Assembly: GCF_949987535.1 (NCBI RefSeq)
Contig: NC_080073.1
Location: 92,357,344 to 92,421,343 of the forward strand
Reading direction: 5' to 3'
DNA: 64,000 nucleotides
DNA from: Balaenoptera acutorostrata
Lineage: Eukaryota > Chordata > Mammalia > Artiodactyla > Balaenopteridae
Shown: positions 25,955-38,399 of the stretch, piece by piece
Layout of the letters: every line of letters begins with the position of its first letter
How positions within the stretch are numbered: the stretch's first letter is position 1
The notes under the pieces: model-generated
What the model saw: only the letters and a program-made list of their open reading frames with translations
What the model was told of the DNA's origin: nothing
Databases searched by the model: none
Translations under genes and position numbers: made by a program

Positions 25955-26182
25955 GAGTTGGCCCTTGAACAACTGGGGGGTTAGAGGTGCTAACCCTCTG
26001 CACAGTGGAAAATCTGAGTATAATTTATAATCAGACCTTCGTATATGAGGTTCCTCAGTGTAGACGGTTCTGACTCTGGATTCAACCAACTGCAGATCGT
26101 GTAGTACCAGCATCTATAGTGAAAAACACCTGCGTTTAAGTGGACCTACACAGTTCAAACCCATATTTTTAAGGGCCAACTG
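25955..26182. mobile_element. Tigger-like (Tc1/mariner) MITE
   Basis: A 228-bp element with inverted termini: gagttggcccttgaacaac at the left and the complement of cagttggccctt at the right. It has TA dinucleotides on both flanks (25953-25954, 26183-26184), as expected of Tc1/mariner insertion. The outer 20 bp resemble Tigger2-type ends. The interior is decayed, with no transposase. It starts only 12 bp after the hAT MITE. Confidence 0.65.
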
Positions 26183-26184
26183 TA

Positions 26185-27694
26185 TATGTAAAGATGACTT
26201 TTGGGTCTATGTGTTTCTATGCTAAAAGCAAGTTTTTAAGGAAAAAAACCTGAAATGTATTTCCATTGGAATGTATAAAAATCAGCATTATTTCCATATA
26301 ACTGGTCCCTGTTCTCTCCAAATCCACTTCCTTTGGGTACTTGGACTCTCAGATTCTCACTGTCATGGTCACTCAGATCAAGAATCAGAGGAAGTGGACA
26401 CCTTTTCTTTACTCCACAGCTCAGAGGGTGTCAACTCAGGGTGTCCATATGCAATAAAGTCATCTTAGGTCAGGAGTCCCTGGAGTCAAGTGGCCCTTCT
26501 GCCAGTAGAGCTCTTATGCAGATGGGAGGGGAAAAGCCAGAAAACATTTCTTTCCAACATGAATTCAAGTTACCCCCTCAACTGAACCATCTTGATGGTG
26601 CATTTCCCCCCAAATACACAGTTACCTCTTCTATGGCCAAAGTTTGCAGTATTTTTAACATGCATTTCTGATAATATGTCTCTACCCTGGAGTTTGCAAG
26701 CTTGTTAGGAACTGGAATGAGGGATTGCCTGTTAGCAGACGCCAATGCTTTACTGTCCCAATATTTTCTCTTCCTGTGATAACAACCATCATCACTCTCT
26801 TTTTAGGAGACAGAAACCCGTGCACAGAAATTTGTGTGCTGTTATTCGCAAGGTAATGATATTTGAGTATTTACTCTCACGCTGGTGTTAATTAGTTCAC
26901 AGCATATTTAAGTCTGGGAACAACGCAAGTCAGCTAACATCTCTGAAGGACATCTTTTACACAGCTACATTATGTTCTGACAAAACTCAAGCAGCACTGC
27001 CAAGACACCAATGGTGCCTGGTAAACACGGTTTTGGCAAAGAGTGTAGAGGGATTTTTCTCAACTGGCAACCTGGCAAATCCAAGTTTACAAATGTGCCA
27101 CCCTTGGTTAATTAGTGACTGTGTTGGCTTTTAATTTAATTTGAAGCAACGTGAGAAAAAAATCAGGGGGAAAAAAGTAGATAAACAAGCCCACTAGTCT
27201 CACTGCTGGAGAAATGAAGTTACACAAGCATGAATGATCCGGTCTCTCAAAGAGCTTGATGGATGTGGTTGCTTCTGAAACACAAGAACATCTGGCCACA
27301 GTGCACAGCTGAGGGGGAAAAAAAAGAAGAGTCCAAATTCATGGACACATTTCTGTCAGAGACATCCGGCAAACAGATGGCACTGATACCAAATAAAGTC
27401 CCATAGACATGCTGAGAGGTTTTTGAAAACTCATGTGTTCATAAATGCATTCTTTTTACCCCTTTATTTCCAGCTCAGTAACTTGTCATCAGCTCTTCTC
27501 TACTCGCTATCTTCAGAGCGATGGTATTTCTGAAGACAGAGGACTGAAGAGGGTCTGAATTATATTCTCGACCAAGTCTGGCCTGCTGTGATGGGGAAGA
27601 ACGGTTCACCCTAATGGCAGGTCTCAGTCTAGGCTACAACCTATTGTTATGAGAATGAAAACTGTCCACTTAAATGATAGCTTAATATATTGTA
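26185..27694. other. Unique sequence, no gene seen
   Basis: No repeat or exon recognised. The 112-codon frame at 26333-26671 overlaps a 65-codon frame in another phase and carries no domain I can identify. Confidence 0.5.
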
Positions 27695-27890
27695 CCAGCC
27701 AGCAGTAATTGAACACTTGCGTGCCAGACCCTGGATGAAGTGCTTGTCTTATCTCGTGTAATCTTTGTTGCAGCTGTTGGTAGTGGCTACTATTATGACC
27801 ACAGGTTTGAAGAGGAGGAAATTCAAGGACATAACTGAAGTTATCCAACTCATCAGTGGCAAACATAACATTCATCCTTAGGTCCCTCTT
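27695..27890 (-). repeat. MIR SINE
   Basis: Antisense MIR order: 'cagtaattgaacacttgcgtgccagaccctgg', 'taatctttgttgcagctgttgg', 'ttatgaccacaggtttgaagaggaggaaattcaagg'. The CHR SINE inserted right at its end. Confidence 0.65.
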
Positions 27891-27907
27891 GGTGAAAGAA
27901 TGGATTC

Positions 27908-28224
27908 CTTTTTTTTTTTCTTTTTCATTTTTAATTATTTATTTATTTATTTATTTATTTTTGGCTGTGTTGGGTCTTCATTTCTGTGTGAGGGCTTTCT
28001 CCAGTTGCAGCAAGTGGGGGCCACTCTTCATCGCGGTGCACGGGCCTCTCACTATCGTGGCCTCTCTTGTTGCGGAGCACAGGCTCAAGACGCGCAGACT
28101 CAGTAGTTGTGGCTCACGGGCCCAGTTGCTCCGTGGCATGTGGGATCTTCCCAGACCAGGGCTCGAACCGGTGTCCCCTGCACTGGCAGGCAGATTCTCA
28201 ACCACTGCGCTACCAGGGAAGCCC
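27908..28224 (-). mobile_element. CHR-family SINE, full length, with target-site duplication
   Basis: On the minus strand the tRNA-like head begins at 28224 (GGGCTTCCCTGG). The A box TAGCGCAGTGG is at 28202-28212 and the perfect B box GGTTCGAGCCC at 28159-28169. The CHR body follows, then a tail made of an (AAAT)n stretch (27935-27960 as ATTT) and a poly(A) run. A perfect 12-bp duplication, aagaatggattc, flanks it (27896-27907 and 28225-28236). The intact pol III boxes and clean duplication mark it as the youngest-looking SINE in the window. Confidence 0.95.
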
Positions 28225-28236
28225 AAGAATGGATTC

Positions 28237-29620
28237 TTAATCACTTCCCTGCTTATGAGTATTTTGAGAAAATGATGCACTCTTTGTCTGAGGTGGGCAA
28301 GACTCAGGCAATCAGAAGAAGAGATGTATCAGTCAGAACAGTGAGTGGCTATAGTCTCCTGAACACAGAATAATATATTGTTGGGCAAATACATATAGAA
28401 CCTGACATTTAAGAGGGATTTTTGCTTCTTGCTGTGATCGGCTCCTTGTCCAGATGATCCTTTAAGCATGGAAGGGGGTGGGGGGACCAGAGTGCAGCAG
28501 CAGAGGCTATCTGGAAGCACAGTGGAAATCGGTATTCGCCGGAGGACTGCAGGCCTCTGATGAGTACGGCCAGCACCCCAGGGACTCACATGTTGCCCCC
28601 CACCTGCCCCTAACTGAAACCAAACAGGAACGGGGTAATCCTAACGGAAAGGAAACTCCCCTGGGTTTACTCACTCCCTTCCTCATAGGTGATCACAAAT
28701 GTCCACACACATTAACAACAGCCACGCAGACGAGATGTAAGAGAAATTCGACGCATACATGCAGAAATCTTAAAAATACCTTGCACTCCATGATGTAGAA
28801 CGGTATCAGCAATCCTATAGTTCTTAAAATCAGACATGACACTGGCAACTGGTGATGCTGAAGCAACATATACTTTCAGTAAGTGTGACTCTAATGATCT
28901 AATTCTTTCATTCACTAAAGAGGATCTGGTCATAAGACCTTCTGCAGAAAAAGGCTTAAAAAGGCAAGAGTGATGTTAGTACTATTACATTATGTGTGTC
29001 ATACAATTTTTGAGACACAGACTTGTGGCCTAAACTGATAGTGGAATCTGTATAAGGCAATGAATAGTTTGCATGTTTTCAGACTTCTGAGACGGTGAAA
29101 AAATCCACAGAGGAATTTGGTTCAGTTTTTAGATATTTGCAGCTACCTTGATCCCTTAGAGTGGCAGCAAACAAAGAATTAGAGGACTTGGATTTCAGGT
29201 CAGAGAAGATATTTCACAGAACTGTAAGAAAAAGACTTTATTCTTCCAAGATTCATATCGTTATACATGTAACAATACATGTGAAGATAACGAAATGCCT
29301 GATAAATTTATATGATGTGAACTCAGAATGCAGGTTATGTAGCTTATTGAGCATGTTTACAATTGTTGCTTCTATTTCTATCCTCACTTCAGAGTGGGTC
29401 CAGGGAGCTATTACTGATTACCATGGAGCTGATAGCAAGCATAATGTTGGGATAAACCCATACAGGTGAAAAATAATTAAGCAGTCTCCTAACTGCACCT
29501 AACACCAGGGGAAATGTCATCTGCAGTGGAGTTTTTGGCATAGAGAGAGGGGCACTTCCCTTGTAAGCTGAAAAAAACCATAGCTTCAAATAAACCCCAG
29601 TCTGTGGAAGTGCTCTGGAT
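28237..29620. other. Unique sequence, no gene seen
   Basis: No recognised repeat. The 106-codon frame at 28478-28798 overlaps open frames on the other strand and has no domain. Treated as chance. Confidence 0.5.
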
Positions 29621-29624
29621 GGGG

Positions 29625-29915
29625 GATGACAATAGTAATCATGATAATAATAACTGGTAACATTTATTAAGTGTTTCTATATGTTCCAGGCAAAGTGTTT
29701 CAACCCTTTATGGACATTAACTCATTACAATAACCCTATCCAGTAAGTTCTATAATTATTCTCACTTATCATTTGAGGTAACTGAAGTCCAGAGAGGTTA
29801 AAGAGCAAATCTTGCCAAAACCAAGCTCAAAAATGATAGAATCTGGATTCAAATTCCAGTCCATTTGAATGTCAGAACCCTCAAACTTCACTATTATTTT
29901 TCCACTGAGTGTATG
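29625..29915 (-). repeat. Long MIR SINE
   Basis: Well-preserved antisense MIR: 'aataataactggtaacatttattaagtgt', 'ttccaggcaaagtg', 'acattaactcattacaataaccctatcc', 'gaggtaactgaagtccagagaggttaaagagc'. About 260 bp, the usual full MIR length. Confidence 0.8.
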
Positions 29916-30600
29916 AGGGACCTAGGAGCAGAATGAACATATAATTTAACATCCTCTCTGGGACATATTTGAAAGTGAAAGGAGGTGCTATTGGTAATTA
30001 CACCAGGACAACAGGGCAAACTGGGGTATATGACCATACTACTGAAGAAGGGAGTTGATATGAGACGGACACTCGCCTGAGAGATGAAATGACAAATCTG
30101 GATCCAGTTGGATATGACTGTATATCAACTCAACGCAGATTTTAGTAGGAAAATTTTCAAAAGAGAGGCCACTACCCCCAGACAGGCAGCTTCTTCTCAT
30201 CTGCTTGAGATGAATACCTGCTTAAAAAGTTGGCATCTGTTTGCCTTTGCCTAGTTTTTAACACCTTTTTCTTAGTTTCATTTTGTGCTGTCACAAGCAT
30301 TTTTTTTTTTAATCAAGAACATTTTGCTTTTAGAGTATTTATTTATCTTCTAGCTCAGGTTGTCATTAAAATAAGTTGTTTTATATAGAGACACTAAGGC
30401 AGAACCACAGAATCTTTGCACCCAAATGACCATTTTCAAATGGTTTGGTTTGGTTTTTAAAGTCTTGGCTCTAACGAAAATGTGCTTACAGCACTTGACT
30501 TAAAATGTTAGTTATCCCAGTACACAGGAAGCTGACGTTGGGGGAAATATCAAAGAAAGAAATATCAAAGAAAGCAGTATCAATTCTAGCTATTCTCTTC
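29916..30600. other. Unique AT-rich sequence with a small tandem duplication
   Basis: No gene seen. A perfect 15-bp tandem pair (aaatatcaaagaaag) occupies 30545-30574. Nothing else assigned. Confidence 0.5.
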
Positions 30601-31815
30601 CCACACATTGCCTGTCCCAAGGTGGTACACACATAACAGTAGCACAACTCTCAAGCACAGCTCCAATATTGGAACCTCTGATCACATCTGACACAGTGGA
30701 CCCACTACCCTTTTTTCCTGAAACTTTGCTCTACTGACTTTCTGGCACCTTCTTCTTCCCCCTCTTTACCTGCTCCTCTCTGCTCCTCTCTGTCTTTTCT
30801 ACCTGCTATCCCACCCCTCTAAATGTTGTCCCTGCCCTCAGGTCTCACTATTGGCTTGCTTTTTCTTGTTTTTCTCTATATGTCGTGTCATTTGTCAATC
30901 TCATCTGGTTTCATGTCTGTGATCAATATTTCCACGTGGTATTAGACTTCCAGATCTTTACTTCCAGCTCTGGCATTCTCTCTCTCCCAAACTTTAAAAC
31001 TCTGTCTATCTGAAACTTCCCGTCAAGATATCCTTCTGGCATCTCAAATGCAATGCATCCGAGCTGGTCTCCCCAGTTCTCTCTCCAGAGCACAGATACA
31101 CATCTCAACCTCCCTCTATTCCAAGCATCCTATGGCCTTAAATTTCCTCTTTGCAAATTGCACGTTACTTAGGCTCACAATCTTTTCATGCTTTTCTTTT
31201 TCCCATCTAAAATAAAATTGGTTGACAAATTCTCCCAGGTCTATAACTGCAGTACATCTAAGATCTATCCATTTCTCTAAATTTTTCTAGACAAAATTGT
31301 TCAAACACTTACTACTTCTTACCAAAAATGTGCTAACTGGTCTCCCCAACTCAGTTTCTCCCTTACTCATATTCATCCCATGTAGCAGCAAGATCAGACA
31401 TCACAAAGAACTGTTTGGATCATATCATTTCTTTGTTCAAATTTCAATGCAAACAACCTAACTTATTCTATACTGTTCATATTTCTCAGCCTGGCACCCA
31501 AGATTCCAGTGTTGCTGTGACCCTACATCATTATTCGGATCTTACTTGGCATGACATTTCTTTTGAGAGTTCTTCCCTGAGCCCGCAAGTGGGTTGTGTA
31601 GCTCTGCTCTGAGCTTTCACAGCACCTGTTCCCCCGAATGTGCCCTGCATCATACTGGATTTTAAAGGTTCATTTACTTGTTTGTCTTCCCTTAGGCTTT
31701 ATGAAGTCCACGAGGGCAGAAAGAATAGAAAACCTATTTACAGTTATATTCTCAGTCCTGGCCCATGGGAGGAGTTTTATATACATTTGTCGAATTAACT
31801 AACAAATAAATGAAA
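30601..31815 (+). mobile_element. L2 LINE, about 1.2 kb of its 3' half
   Basis: Pyrimidine-rich sense L2 sequence in the expected order: a 'gatcacatctgacacagtggaccc' block near 30680, the C/T-rich stretch to 30870, 'ggcatctcaaatgcaa' near 31040, 'aactggtctccccaactcag' near 31335, 'ttcttccctgagcccg' near 31570, and the 3' end 'tgtttgtcttccc..atgaagtccacgagggcagaaag' to about 31815. Frames are destroyed. This is one of the longest L2 relics in the window. Confidence 0.75.
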
Positions 31816-32104
31816 CTACTCACATTAAACAAATAAATAGATCTACTCACTCCAAAACTCCGAGACTCTGGACCACGTGACTCACTGTCCCCAGTTCAGC
31901 CATTTTCCTGTCTGGATGTGGTCCTTAGCCAGTCCTGCTCACCAGTCTCCACAAAGTGAAATTTAACCTACTTTGGCAGAAGTGTAACTCAAAATGCTCC
32001 CTCCACCCTGAAACCTTCCTTGAGTCTCTTAGATATGAGTGACCTCCTCTACTTCTAAACTCCTGCAATATTTTCTTTGTACCTCTTTTATGATACTAAA
32101 TATG

Positions 32105-32860
32105 ATATTCTTTTTTAATTTTATTTTTAAAATAAAATTGTATACATTTAAGGCATACAACATAATGATATGATGCACATATACATGGTGAAATGATTAC
32201 TACAGTCAAGCTAAGTAACATGTCATCTTCTCACACAGTTACTTTCTGTTTTGAGAGCACCTGAAATCTACTTTATAGCATGCATTTCTTTTTTTTTTTT
32301 TTTTTTTTTTTTAATTTTCTGAAAGTATTTCTTTTTTTTTTTTCTTTTTTTTTTTTTAAGATTTTATTTTTTTATTGATTAATTGATTGATTGATTGATT
32401 GCTATGTTGGGTCTTCGTTTCTGTGCTAGGGCTTTCTCCAGTTGTGGCAAGCGGGGGCCACTCCTCATCACGGTGCGCGGGCCTCTCACCACCGCGGCCT
32501 CCCCCGTTGCGGAGCACAGGCTCCAGACGCGCATTATAGCATGCATTTCTTAGCTCCCCAACAACTCTGCAAGCTCTGGGAAGACAGGGCTTTTCCTTGT
32601 TTCATTTTTAACTAAGTGTCTAGTATCATGCCTTACAGAAAGGAAAAGCTGAACAGATGAGTATTTATTGCTTGCGATGACTGAATGAATTAACTATATC
32701 AACAAATTATGACACTATCGTATCTCAAACCATCAAATCTGTATTTCTCAGAACTCTTTTGTAAATTTTTGTCCAGAGGCAGATTTTTAATTTGAGAAAT
32801 AGTGAGGTCCCCTCCCTCAGTAACTTTAAGATTTGCACTTAACTCCTCAATAAAGATCTT
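32105..32860 (-). mobile_element. Ancient L1 3' piece, with a SINE inside; L2-like end on the right
   Basis: Bases 32105-32290 read as the antisense 3'UTR of an old L1 ('aattgtatacatttaaggcatacaacataatgatatg', 'tgaaatgattactacagtcaagctaagtaacat'). The CHR SINE interrupts it. From about 32570 to 32700 the text changes to an L2-type 3' end on the plus strand ('ctgcaagctctgggaagacagggc', 'atgagtatttattgcttgcgatgactgaatgaatt'). Boundaries between these two relics are approximate. Confidence 0.6.
32291..32533 (-). mobile_element. CHR-family SINE, 5'-truncated, with 18-bp target-site duplication
   Basis: Minus-strand CHR SINE lacking its tRNA-like head. It stops at 32533 in the body (TGCGCGTCTGGAGCCTGTGC), so the A and B boxes are absent. 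A perfect 18-bp duplication, ttatagcatgcatttctt, flanks it (32273-32290 and 32534-32551). The tail (plus-strand poly-T, 32291-32359) is unusually long and is interrupted by about 20 non-T bases near 32313-32331. An (ATTG)n microsatellite lies at 32376-32401. Confidence 0.93.
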
Positions 32861-32869
32861 CTACTTGAG

Positions 32870-33840
32870 GAACTGATTTCTGTGTGTGCATGTGTGTTTG
32901 TATGTGTGCATAAATTGTATTAAGATATAAAAGACAAATAAAAGTTCAAAAATCACAGGTGGACCATTTGATGAATTTTCATAAAGTGAGGGCATACATG
33001 CAACCAGTACCCAAATGAAGAAACAGAAAATTGGCACTTCTACAGATGTCCCCTCATGGTCCCTTCCAGTCACTACCTCCCCAAGTGTAACCATTATCTT
33101 GACTTCTAATATAGATTATAGATTACTTTTTCCTGTTTTAAAATTTTATGTAGATGGAATAATAAAATATATACTCTTTTACGTCTGTCCAACATTTTAT
33201 TTGTGAGAATCATCTGCGTCGTTGTGTGTAGTTATAGATCTTTTTCATTCTCATTGATGATTAGAATCTATTGCATTAATATTCCATAGTTGGTATATTC
33301 ATTTTACAATGGATGGACATTTTGGTTGTTTCCATGTTGGTACTATAGTGCGTAGTGTTGCTATGAACATTCATGTTCTTTTGGCAAACACATTTAATAT
33401 GGTATAATATCTAGGAACAAAATTGTTTGGGTCACAAGACATGTGCATATTAAGCTTTAGAGGATGCTTGTAAGTATTTTTACATAATGGTGGTATCAAT
33501 TTATACTCTCAACTGCGGTGTATGGGAATGCCAGTTATTCCTCCGCCTCATCAAAAGTTGGTATTGTCAATCTTTTTTGTTTGTATCATTCTGGTGGTAT
33601 GAAGTAGAATCACATTGGGGTTTGAATTTGCCTTCCTCTGATGAGCAATGATGTTGAACATCTTTCATAACTGGTCATTTGCATATCTTTTTTGTGGCAT
33701 TCAAGATTTTTCCCCATGAGATTGTTTACTTTTTCAGTTTGATTTGTAGGAATTCTTTACATATTTTGATATTAAGTCCTTAGTCAAATACATGTATTGC
33801 AAATATCTTCTCCCTCTCTGTGGCTTGCTTAGCACACTCT
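32870..33840 (-). mobile_element. Ancient L1 (L1M-type) 3'UTR and ORF2 C-terminal remnant
   Basis: Antisense old-L1 blocks in order: 'gtggaccatttgatgaattttcataaagtg', 'ctcatggtcccttccagtcactacc', 'attccatagttggtatattcattttacaatggatggacattttgg', 'gctatgaacattcatgttc', 'tcctccgcctcatcaaaagttggtattgtc', 'tttgatattaagtccttagtcaa'. The left end is a TG-rich tract (32880-32910). No open frame of interest remains. Confidence 0.75.
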
Positions 33841-35609
33841 TAAAGAGGTGAACTTCTTTTTTTCCTCTTTGCAATTCTGGTTCAAGGACCATACCATTCA
33901 GGAAACATACCTGAATTTGGTAGATCGTACCTTGAATCATGGCTGCCTCTCAGTGCTTCCTGAGTTAGATGATGAGAAAGATGTGTCAGCCTCCATGATA
34001 ACTGGCGACTGTCCCAGAACTACTTGCCCTCCATGCCCTTTGGGAGCTAATTATCCTGGTCACACAGAGTCACATAACACGTAGAGCATGGAGTAAACTG
34101 AGTGGGCACTTGGTTCAGTATATATAAATTTGGTTCCTCTGAGTTCCAGCGTCCCTTTCATGTTAGGTTTGGGGCTGATAAGGGAGACTGAGCTGGGGCT
34201 TCATGTCTTTCTTCAATCTATGCAGCTTCACTTTCATCTTTCTTTTAAAAAAGAGGGTTGCCTAAGATTGCAAAAATGGAATCTGTGCTTGAAAACCTAG
34301 ATCTTGTTCAACCATCTAAAACAGTGCTTGTTGAACAATGGATTTCCATGTGTAGCTGCTGGGTTAAGTTAAGTTGCGTTTAATTGGTCAGAACACTGAG
34401 GCCTGGAAAAGTTGAATGATGGAGTGACCTTTATAGAGTGGATTTGGCCTCTCTTATCTATCACTCCAGGGCATCCATTGCTTCAGTGACCACTTCCATG
34501 CTGGCTTTGTCCAGACTTATGCAGGTACAACAGGCAAAGCCCTGCCTTAGGCCTGGACTGTATCTCTTCCTGTCCTGGGACTTCTCTGATGTCAAGGTAG
34601 GAAATACCTCATGGGAACCCACTTCACACTCATACATGTGCAAGCCAGAAGGGCAGAGGAGTTAAGAAGTATGGGTATCAGGTGCCAGTGGTTAAAGGCT
34701 TCACTCTTCTGTACTTGGATGGGCAGTTTAAGACCCATTTCATAATGCTCTTGTGATGCTAGTGGGATGAAATTCTAGTCACCCTTTCTGGTAGCCAACT
34801 TGATAACACTTCCTTATATTGACTTCTTCTTCTTTCCTATTTCATTCCCTCTGCCCTGTACACTTGCTCTTTACCATTACATTCCTCAGTAAACTACCTC
34901 AGCTACCTCTCATAAGACATGATCTCAGTTCGTAGCTATTAATTTAGGACCAGACCCAAATCTTTGGACTTTAGCTCTAGAAGTTTAAAATGCATCTCTG
35001 TGATCCTCCATCCCAGTGAGTGAGAGCACTGCAGTGAATCATCAGATTCTCATTTTATTATCTCTTTAAGACACATCACACCTAGAACTAGAATTAAAAA
35101 CAAAGAATTTTTGCTGGTTACTATAACTTCTTTCCCTAATAAAAAATTAAATACCCATTGTCCAGAAAACTTACAAGCACATGTGATATCTATGTGTATA
35201 TTGCTTTTTAAATGCTTTTTAGCAGAGCTGATTCTATGGAAAAAGACTAGACTGTGGCATTAAGTGCAGACTTGGACTGCTATGGTTGTGGGTTTAAAAG
35301 TCTGTGGTTAACTGTGATTATTAGTGCTGAACTTACATATTAATGGAGAGAAAAAAAAAGGAAAAAAAAATGAACTGAAAGTAAATGAAAAACTCTCTAA
35401 TGGATATGCAAATACCACGCAGATAATCAGGAGCAGACATCAAAGAAAATAAGCTGACTAAAAGCCCAATGGGCCATATCACATGGGCAAGCCATCACAT
35501 TTGAGGAAGAGGCACCCGAGAACATATACCTTGTCCCTAGTTTGTGCCAGACATTGTCTTAGGTGCTTCGCTCACATACTATGGGCCTCTGCAGGCACCC
35601 CTAAAATTA
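33841..35609. other. Unique sequence, no gene seen
   Basis: No repeat or exon recognised with confidence. A pyrimidine-rich patch near 34810-34900 may be a decayed L2 scrap. Confidence 0.5.
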
Positions 35610-35890
35610 TATGAGTAATAACATATTTATAATAATTGCAGCTGTCCTTTATTAAATATGAGCCAAGCACCATTCGAAACATTTAAAACCATATGTTATT
35701 TAATACTCACAACAACCTTATGAGGTAAGTACCCTTATTATTCCCATTTGTCAGGCAATGAGATTAAGGTTTAGGAAAGTTGCTGTAACTCATCTGAAGT
35801 CACATAGCTGGAGAGGGATACAAACAGAAAATGGGTCCAGGTCTATAAGTCATGACCCTATGTTCTTAAATTCGATTACTTCTGGAACTC
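35610..35890 (-). repeat. MIR SINE
   Basis: Antisense MIR blocks: 'taataattgcagctgtcctttattaaatatgagccaagcacc', 'ttatttaatactcacaacaaccttatgaggtaagtacccttattattcccattt', 'ctgaagtcacatagctgg'. Nearly full length. Confidence 0.8.
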
Positions 35891-36529
35891 CAACAACTTG
35901 CCCTCCCCTGGCGGACCCCCAGATATTAGTCTTTCTCATCTCAGACGTTCTATGCTAACACATTTCAGACATGCTCCTTGCTGCAAAACTCTGTTCATCA
36001 TCTGCCTGATCACCTAAGTCTGGGTTAGTTTCACCATCTACTGCTCAATATTTCCCGGGAATCTCAACTATTCTCTTGCTTGTCCCATCCTCTGAAATAT
36101 CACTCTCATCAGCAGTGTTTGGTGAAAAACTACTCAATAATATGGGCAAACAGACTTTCATTCATCCTACGTAGATGGATTTTAAATGTAGTTCTTTTTC
36201 CAAGGCAATTTCTTCACCATGGGGAAGCCAAGGTTAGCATTTGAATGATTTATCATTTGTTTATGCTCAGGCTTCCTGAGAATCGGAACCATTTCTGAGA
36301 ATTTCTGTTGTGATATGTCATAGACAGTCTCAAATACAAATGTTTATTTGCCAAATAGCCATTCTTGACCATTTTCTTGTGGGCATGCCTTGTGGTTTTA
36401 TTTAAAACCACTCTATTGCCAAGAGCCACTTTCAAGTCCCAAAGTATGCTGACCTTTATGTAAGTATATTACAGAGATACATTAATACACACTTCCTTCA
36501 TATACCATTTTTTCCTAGCACAACAAAAT
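35891..36529. other. Unique sequence, no gene seen
   Basis: No gene seen. A possible very old L2 scrap at 35960-36120 is too decayed to call. Confidence 0.45.
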
Positions 36530-37900
36530 CCCATTTTTTTAAAAATAAACTTTTATTTTAGAAAAGTTTTATGTGTACAGAAAAACTGTGAAGCTAGTAC
36601 AGAGAGTTCCTGTATACCCACCTTCAATTCAGTTTCTTCTTTTATTGACATCTAACACTAGTATGGTACCTTTGTTATATTAGTGAACCAATAGAGGTAC
36701 ATTTTTATTAACTAAAGTCCATACATTATTCATATTTTCTTAGTTTTTGCCTAATGTCCTTTTTCTGTTCCAAGATCCCATCTAGGACACCACATTAAAT
36801 TTAGTTGTCTCCTTAGGTTCCTCTAGACTGTGGCAGTTTCTCACACTTACTTTGGTTTTGATGCCCTTGACAATTTTTGAGGAGACTGCTCAGGTCTGTT
36901 GTAAGCTGTCCCTCAACTGGGACTTGCCTGGCGCTTTTACTATGCTTAGACTGGGGTTCTGGGGTTCTGGATGGAAGACCACAGAGGTAAAGAGCCATTT
37001 GCAACACATCAGACCAAATGCATGTACCATCAACATGACTTATCACTGCTGACGTTGATCTTGACCGCCTGGCTTGGGTAAAGTTACTCCTTCTTCCTTC
37101 TTTCTATTCTCTGCTCTTTGGAAGAAAGTCACTACACTTTCCCCACTAAACTTAAGGACTGGTGAGTTATGCACTCCTTCATTTAGGGTAGAGTATTTAC
37201 ATAACTTAAGTGGAATTCTTCTGCATGGGTAATTTATCTCTTCGTCCCCATCTATTTATTTATTGAACCATTTATTGATATCAGCCTGGATTCATGGATA
37301 TTATCTTATACTTTGGGTTATGAGCCAATGCTATTTATTTATTTTGTTGCTCAAAGTGTTCCAGCTTTGGTCACTGAGAGCTCTTTCTGTGGGCTCCTCT
37401 GTCCCTTTGACACACCCTCATTGTTGTGAGGTACTTTTTGTGTCTTTGTTTTGCTTTTAGCACTGCTTTACTTTCTGGCACTATAAGATGCTCCAGACTC
37501 ATCATCTCATCTTGTGTCCCCAGGCCTAGAAACAACCATTTCTTCAAGGAGCCCTGGTTCCTTTTACTGGAGAATAGTATTAAAAAACCAAGATCTGGGT
37601 GCTAACTGCTTGTTGCTACTGGTTGCTTTTAGGTCCCCTCATGCCAGGAAATATATGTTTGTACACTAACCCTTGGATATAGACATATGTATAAACATTT
37701 CTACATGTAGCCATCTATATCAATATTAAGCTTCACATGAGTCCGTAATGATGTCGCCAACTCTAATGCATTACTTCATGGCTCATTCTAGCCTCTTTCC
37801 CTTGTTTACCTATTAACTCCCACTCCTACAGTGAGAAACCTGGCTTCTACCATCTGCCAACCATTTATTTCATTGTTCAATTCCAGTACACATGTATAAC
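36530..37900 (-). mobile_element. Ancient L1 (L1M-type) 3'UTR remnant
   Basis: The long antisense 3'UTR of an old L1 is recognised by ordered blocks: 'acttttattttagaaaagttttatgtgtacagaaaa', 'tgtcctttttctgttccaagatcccatctagga', 'aatttagttgtctccttaggttcctctagactgtggcag', 'atttatttattgaaccatttattgatatcagcctgg', 'gagccctggttccttttactggagaatagta', 'aaaccaagatctgggtgctaac'. Non-coding. The right boundary is uncertain. Confidence 0.65.
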
Positions 37901-38399
37901 AATATCAGCATTGTTAACCCGTACCACATGGGAAACAACTTCATCATCTAGAGTATGGCACAATGCCAAGTTTTTGAAATTCATGTATGAAAAAAATAAT
38001 TCCAAAGAGATCCCTCCATGCTTTTGTTTATTTCTTCCTATTGATTTCTGCCTTTGGTCCACTTTATAAAAGGAATAAAAGCTACAGACCAGAATAAACC
38101 ACAAGTTATCTAGAAAAGGCTTAAGAACAAGCAAAAATGAAACCCACAAATACAAATAGAGAATTGATATGGCAGGGCTGTGAGAGGAGTCAGTGCAATT
38201 TCAGACACAGTTTTACCAAGCCCAGTACAGACAGGGGCGTTGCTTGCTGATGAGCAGAGGACAAAGCTGACCTTGGAGGACACATTATCTGAAAGCTCGT
38301 GACCAGTAACAGCAGCCTGTTGCTTCCTTTCTCGGGTACCTGGGCTTCAGAAACAAGCTTGACCCTTTTGATTGCTGGGTGAAGTTAAATGCAGATGAC

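Noticed and set aside
28478..28798. 106-codon open frame as a small host gene
   Set aside because: No recognisable domain, overlapping open frames on the other strand, no splice or promoter context.
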